The translations under genes were made by a program, and so were the position numbers. Of a stretch of 8,222 nucleotides of DNA, positions 5,852-8,222 are shown in pieces (positions within the stretch are counted from its first letter, which is position 1; every line of letters starts with the position of its first letter). The notes below the pieces were generated by a model. It was not told the DNA's origin, ran no database searches, and saw nothing but the letters and a program-made list of their open reading frames with translations. Location: assembly GCA_011051075.1 (NCBI GenBank), contig DREN01000394.1, positions 1 to 8,222 on the forward strand. Reading direction: 5' to 3'. The stretch is from Deltaproteobacteria bacterium. GTDB lineage: Bacteria > Desulfobacterota > DSM-4660 > Desulfatiglandales > Desulfatiglandaceae.

Positions 5852-5880
5852 AACATGCCAGCGTTTTTCGCGCTGGTCAA
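5852..5880 (-). promoter_or_regulatory. Dyad symmetry and weak promoter-like boxes upstream of the fusion gene
   Basis: CCAGCG (5858-5863) and CGCTGG (5871-5876) form a 6-bp inverted repeat with a 7-nt spacer, right after the prmC stop. On the minus strand TTGACC (5875-5880) is a good -35; 17 bp later CATGTT (5852-5857) is a poor -10. The dyad would occupy the promoter spacer, as an operator might. It could instead be a weak end-of-prmC hairpin, but no U-tract follows. The rest of the 178-bp gap shows nothing I can name. Confidence 0.25.
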
Positions 5881-5882
5881 GC

Positions 5883-6767
5883 CTAAAGAGTCTGGGCGAT
5901 CACCACCCTGTAAGAGCGGCTGTAGTCCCTGATTCGGGCCATTTTCTGGTAATGCCCCATCTTTTCCATCATTTTCAGGATTTTTTCCGTGTGTACCGGT
6001 GCCATTTCAAGGATAAGCCAGCCCCCTGACCTTATATAATCGTGAGCCCCCCTGACTATCTTTTTCAGATAGTACATACCGTCCTGACCCCCGTCCAGGG
6101 CTAAACGTGGTTCATGATCACGAACCTCGGGGGCGAGGGCGTGAAATTCTCCGGAAGTAACGTAAGGGGGGTTTGACACCACCATATCAAAGGGAACGTC
6201 TTCGTTTGAAAGGGGCTCCCAGAGGTCTCCCTCCAGGAATCTGATTCTCTCCAATACCTGGTGTGTTACGGCATTGCGCCGGGCCACGGAGAGTGCCGCT
6301 TCTGATATATCGGTGGCCCAAATTACGGCCTCAGGCAGCTCCGTGGCCAGGGCTACTGAAATGGCACCGCATCCGGTTCCCAGGTCGAGTATTTTGAGGT
6401 AGTTAGTCCCCTCCCTTTCCGTGCCCTTTGCCAGCTTGACGACCTGTTCCACTGCTATCTCTGTCTCGGGTCTGGGAATGAGCACGGAAGGATCTACTGA
6501 AAACCCCAGAGACCAGAACTCCTGTGTTCCGGTTATATACTGCAGGGGTTCAGATTCGATGCGTCTCCTGATAAGCGAACGAAAGCCCGAGACCTCCCGG
6601 TTGTTGAGGGGCCTGTCAAAGTTCAGGTAGAGGCGTATACGTTCGAGCCTAAGCTGGTGGGCCAGGAGCACTTCGGCGTTCAGCCGGGGATTTTCAATCC
6701 CCTTTTTCCTGAGATAATCGGCCGAAACCCTGAGGAGGTCTCCTATCTGCCATTTTCTTGGAGGCAT
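5883..6767 (-). CDS. prmC: Peptide chain release factor N5-glutamine methyltransferase (PrmC/HemK)
   Basis: PrmC uses S-adenosylmethionine to methylate the glutamine of the GGQ motif in RF1 and RF2. From ATG 6767 the protein is 294 residues, close to the usual 275-295. It has the N-terminal helical domain, the GTQEFWSLGFSVDPSVLIPR segment (80-99) followed by PETE, the SAM-binding DLGTGCGAISVA (128-139) and the catalytic NPPY (199-202). The frame stays open upstream to a GTG at 6830, adding 21 residues. Those are translated from a 7-bp tandem repeat plus one arm of an inverted repeat and do not resemble the PrmC N terminus, so I prefer ATG 6767, where MPPRKWQIGDLLRVSADYL matches the family. 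Neither start has a clear ribosome binding site. It lies downstream of prfA in the usual order, separated by a repeat-filled spacer. Confidence 0.93.
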   Translation of the reverse strand: MPPRKWQIGDLLRVSADYLRKKGIENPRLNAEVLLAHQLRLERIRLYLNFDRPLNNREVSGFRSLIRRRIESEPLQYITGTQEFWSLGFSVDPSVLIPRPETEIAVEQVVKLAKGTEREGTNYLKILDLGTGCGAISVALATELPEAVIWATDISEAALSVARRNAVTHQVLERIRFLEGDLWEPLSNEDVPFDMVVSNPPYVTSGEFHALAPEVRDHEPRLALDGGQDGMYYLKKIVRGAHDYIRSGGWLILEMAPVHTEKILKMMEKMGHYQKMARIRDYSRSYRVVIAQTL

Positions 6768-6823
6768 TGGATGCTGGATACTGGATACTCGATGCTGGGT
6801 ACTGGATACTGGATATTGGTAAC
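6768..6823. repeat. Heptamer tandem repeat, eight TGGATAC-like units
   Basis: Eight 7-bp units run without a gap: TGGATGC, TGGATAC, TGGATAC, TCGATGC, TGGGTAC, TGGATAC, TGGATAT, TGGTAAC. The array begins directly at the preferred prmC start codon and is read through in the possible prmC extension. A period of 7 is not a multiple of 3, which argues against selection as protein. It directly joins the inverted repeat at 6823. Confidence 0.9.
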
Positions 6824-6879
6824 CGTTCACGGTTTACAGCTTTTTCAACCGTGAACCGATAACTGTAAACCGTGAACGG
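6823..6879. repeat. Perfect 17-bp inverted repeat between prfA and prmC
   Basis: Positions 6823-6839 (CCGTTCACGGTTTACAG) and 6863-6879 (CTGTAAACCGTGAACGG) are exact reverse complements separated by 23 nt. The right part is itself a heptamer array: AACCGTG (6847-6853), AACCGAT (6854-6860), AACTGTA (6861-6867), AACCGTG (6868-6874), AACGGCT (6875-6881). In prfA-prmC mRNA it would form a strong hairpin. No U-tract follows on the minus strand, so it is not a standard terminator. Confidence 0.9.
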
Positions 6880-6938
6880 CTACGGATATTGTTTGATGGT
6901 TGTTCCTGTGAAAGTGCGATAGTGGGCTAAGGTTTTTT

Positions 6939-6959
6939 CTGACCCCTGACCCCTGATCA
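6939..6959. repeat. CTGACCC heptamer repeat at the end of prfA
   Basis: Three 7-bp units, CTGACCC (6939-6945), CTGACCC (6946-6952) and CTGATCA (6953-6959), abut and just overlap the prfA stop codon. On the plus strand a T-run (6933-6938) precedes them. They resemble the degenerate heptamers at 1593-1613 on the opposite strand. Confidence 0.7.
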
Positions 6960-8030
6960 AGTCCCGTCGGCCCTCTTCAGGGCCTCTGTCTGGAAATGGG
7001 TGATCAGGGGATCGATGACCAGGTCAAGGTTTCCCTGAAGCAGATCCTCTAACTTGTAAAGGGTAAGACCGATCCGGTGATCCGAAACCCTCCCCTGGGG
7101 AAAGTTGTAGGTCCTGATCCTCTCACTCCTGTCGCCGGAGCCCACCATGGTTTTCCTCTCCTCGGAAATCTTGGACTGCTGCTGGGCCGTTTCCAGGTCC
7201 AGCAGTCGGGACCTGAGGACCTTCATGGCCTTTGCCTTGTTCTTGTGTTGTGATTTCTCATCCTGGCAGGTTACCACAAGTCCGGTTGGGAGATGGGTGA
7301 TTCGCACGGCCGAGTCAGTGGTGTTCACATGCTGTCCTCCGCACCCTGAGGAGCGGTAAACGTCTATTCGCAGGTCATCCTGGTTGATCTCCACATCTAT
7401 CTCTTCAGCCTCGGGAAGGACCGCCACGGTAACTGCAGAGGTATGTATACGGCCCTGGGTCTCGGTCTCGGGAACCCGCTGCACACGGTGGACTCCACTC
7501 TCATACTTGAGCCTGCTGAAGACCCGATCTCCCTCCACAAGGATTATGATCTCTTTGAACCCCCCTATCCCGGTGGCGTGTTGACTGAGTATTTCTGTTT
7601 TCCAACTCCTTGTTTCGGCATACCTGTTGTACATTCTGAACAGATCAGCCGCAAAAAGGGCTGCTTCCTCACCGCCGGTACCCGCCCTTATCTCCAAGAG
7701 GATGTTCTTGTAGTCGTTGGGATCTTTGGGTAAGAGGAGGATCTTCAGGTTCTGTTCGATTTCTGAGAGACTGGAGTTAAGGGTGTCGAGCTCTTCCCTG
7801 GCCAACTGCCTGATTTCGGGGTCAGGATCATCAAGGAGCGGCCGGTTGTTCAGGATCTCGCCCTGCAGGGATTGATGCTCGCGAAAGGCGGTGATAATGG
7901 GCGCGAGCATACTCAGTTCTTTGGCGTAGGCCCGATAGGTCTTTTGATCCCGGACAACCTCGGGTTTACCCAGATCGGCCTCTAATTCATTGTACCGTGT
8001 TTCTATCTCTTTTACTTTGGCAAACATCAT
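6957..8030 (-). CDS. prfA: Peptide chain release factor 1
   Basis: RF1 recognises UAA and UAG in the ribosomal A site and triggers release of the finished protein. The 357-residue length is normal. Visible features are the coiled N-terminal domain (1-100), GTGGEEA (117-123), the stop-codon-recognition region RVPETETQGRIHTS (185-198) with a P-x-T tripeptide (PET, 187-189) as in RF1 rather than the SPF of RF2, and the catalytic loop SSGCGGQHVNTTDSAVR (227-243) with GGQ at 231-233. The C-terminal block NFPQGRVSDHRIGLTLYKL (309-327) is canonical. The start is one of two tandem ATGs (8030 or 8027). AAGG at 8037-8040 serves as a modest ribosome binding site. prmC, which modifies the GGQ glutamine, lies downstream on the same strand. 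Confidence 0.98.
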   Translation of the reverse strand: MMFAKVKEIETRYNELEADLGKPEVVRDQKTYRAYAKELSMLAPIITAFREHQSLQGEILNNRPLLDDPDPEIRQLAREELDTLNSSLSEIEQNLKILLLPKDPNDYKNILLEIRAGTGGEEAALFAADLFRMYNRYAETRSWKTEILSQHATGIGGFKEIIILVEGDRVFSRLKYESGVHRVQRVPETETQGRIHTSAVTVAVLPEAEEIDVEINQDDLRIDVYRSSGCGGQHVNTTDSAVRITHLPTGLVVTCQDEKSQHKNKAKAMKVLRSRLLDLETAQQQSKISEERKTMVGSGDRSERIRTYNFPQGRVSDHRIGLTLYKLEDLLQGNLDLVIDPLITHFQTEALKRADGT

Positions 8031-8090
8031 TCTGCGCCTTAAAAGTACAGGGGGGCCTGGTTCCTGAAAAACAAGGCCTGATAAACCCGG

Positions 8091-8106
8091 CGCCCAGATC
8101 CGGGCG
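8091..8106. other. GC-rich hairpin upstream of prfA
   Basis: CGCCC (8091-8095) pairs with GGGCG (8102-8106) around a 6-nt loop. It may belong to the end of an upstream gene outside the window or to the prfA leader. Neither strand shows a convincing U-tract directly after the stem. Confidence 0.3.
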
Positions 8107-8159
8107 GGAAAAACCTACTGTAGACTTCCAGATAAAGATTTTGGACTGCGTTATCGGTC

Positions 8160-8203
8160 GGAATCGTCGACGACGTACTATGGGTACGACTTACTCCGAT
8201 TCC
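8160..8203. repeat. Imperfect hairpin element upstream of prfA
   Basis: GGAATCG (8160-8166) and CGATTCC (8197-8203) form the outer stem. CGTAC (8174-8178) and GTACG (8184-8188) form the inner stem around a short loop, with an internal loop between. The arrangement recalls dispersed intergenic hairpin elements with a GTAC...GTAC tip that I remember from other proteobacterial genomes, but that link is from memory only. The rest of 8031-8222 holds no convincing gene. Confidence 0.45.
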
Positions 8204-8222
8204 TCCCTCTGGCCTTGCCAAA

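Noticed and set aside
5623..5880. Minus-strand open frame of 85 codons overlapping the start of the fusion gene
   Set aside because: The proline- and glycine-rich translation is typical of GC-rich spacer, and it conflicts with the well-supported start of the fusion gene.
5577..6029. Plus-strand open frame of about 150 codons spanning the gap before the fusion gene
   Set aside because: It crosses the 5' end of the fusion gene, the gap and the end of prmC; the composition is low in plausible structure and it lacks a start signal.
6768..6881. Possible CRISPR array
   Set aside because: The units are 7 bp and contiguous with no unique spacers, and there are no cas genes.
7461..7475. RF1 recognition tripeptide reads PET instead of PAT or PVT
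   Set aside because: The RF1 motif is P-x-T; variation at the middle position is tolerated, so I do not treat it as altered stop-codon specificity.
8039..8221. Minus-strand open frame of 60 codons upstream of prfA, running to the window edge
   Set aside because: It begins at TTG, runs through the hairpin elements, and does not resemble rpmE, rho or other usual neighbours of prfA.

Overview
The window is a moderately GC-rich, gene-dense bacterial chromosome segment. The gene types suggest Desulfobacterota (the former Deltaproteobacteria) or a close relative. The signs are a CoA-transferase/GNAT fusion, a free-standing EF-Tu domain II protein, a DUF72 protein, an anti-sigma/antagonist pair, and many short-period repeats between genes. 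This placement is by recall of family distribution, not by search. There are no tRNA, rRNA, CRISPR, transposase or phage genes.

Layout. Positions 1-47 hold only the upstream edge of the first gene. A DUF72 (YecE-like) gene (48-1076, +) converges on a PaaI-type hotdog thioesterase gene (1073-1537, -), and their stop codons interlock. A 359-bp divergent gap (1538-1896) holds a good sigma70-type promoter (1674-1703), a leader of about 190 nt that can fold, and an octamer-built inverted repeat. It leads into an STAS anti-sigma-factor antagonist (1897-2232, +) and an RsbW/SpoIIAB-like ATPase (2250-2690, +). The next gap (2691-3042) has no convincing gene, but about 2758-2936 has the layout of a 6S RNA. 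A small EF-Tu-domain-II-like gene follows (3043-3300, +).

The rest is on the minus strand, reading right to left: prfA (release factor 1, 6957-8030), a repeat-rich spacer, prmC (RF glutamine methyltransferase, 5883-6767), a 178-bp gap, a 625-residue CoA-transferase-like/GNAT fusion (3827-5704), and a 179-residue hypothetical protein (3282-3821) starting 5 nt after the fusion stops. Positions 8031-8222 hold hairpins but no convincing gene.

How the genes fit together. prfA and prmC are a classic functional pair: PrmC methylates the GGQ glutamine of RF1, and both key motifs are visible here. The antagonist and anti-sigma kinase form a partner-switching module with no sigma factor or PP2C phosphatase in view. 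The fusion looks like an enzyme-derived regulator or acyltransferase: the CoA-transferase fold is recognisable, but the expected catalytic glutamate position reads proline, while the GNAT acetyl-CoA loop is intact. The tightly coupled hypothetical gene is its most likely partner.

The most interesting items are the altered fusion protein with its partner, the candidate 6S RNA, and a set of 7-8-bp-period repeats in four intergenic locations, two of them folded into inverted repeats. One of the tandem arrays creates a false N-terminal extension on prmC.
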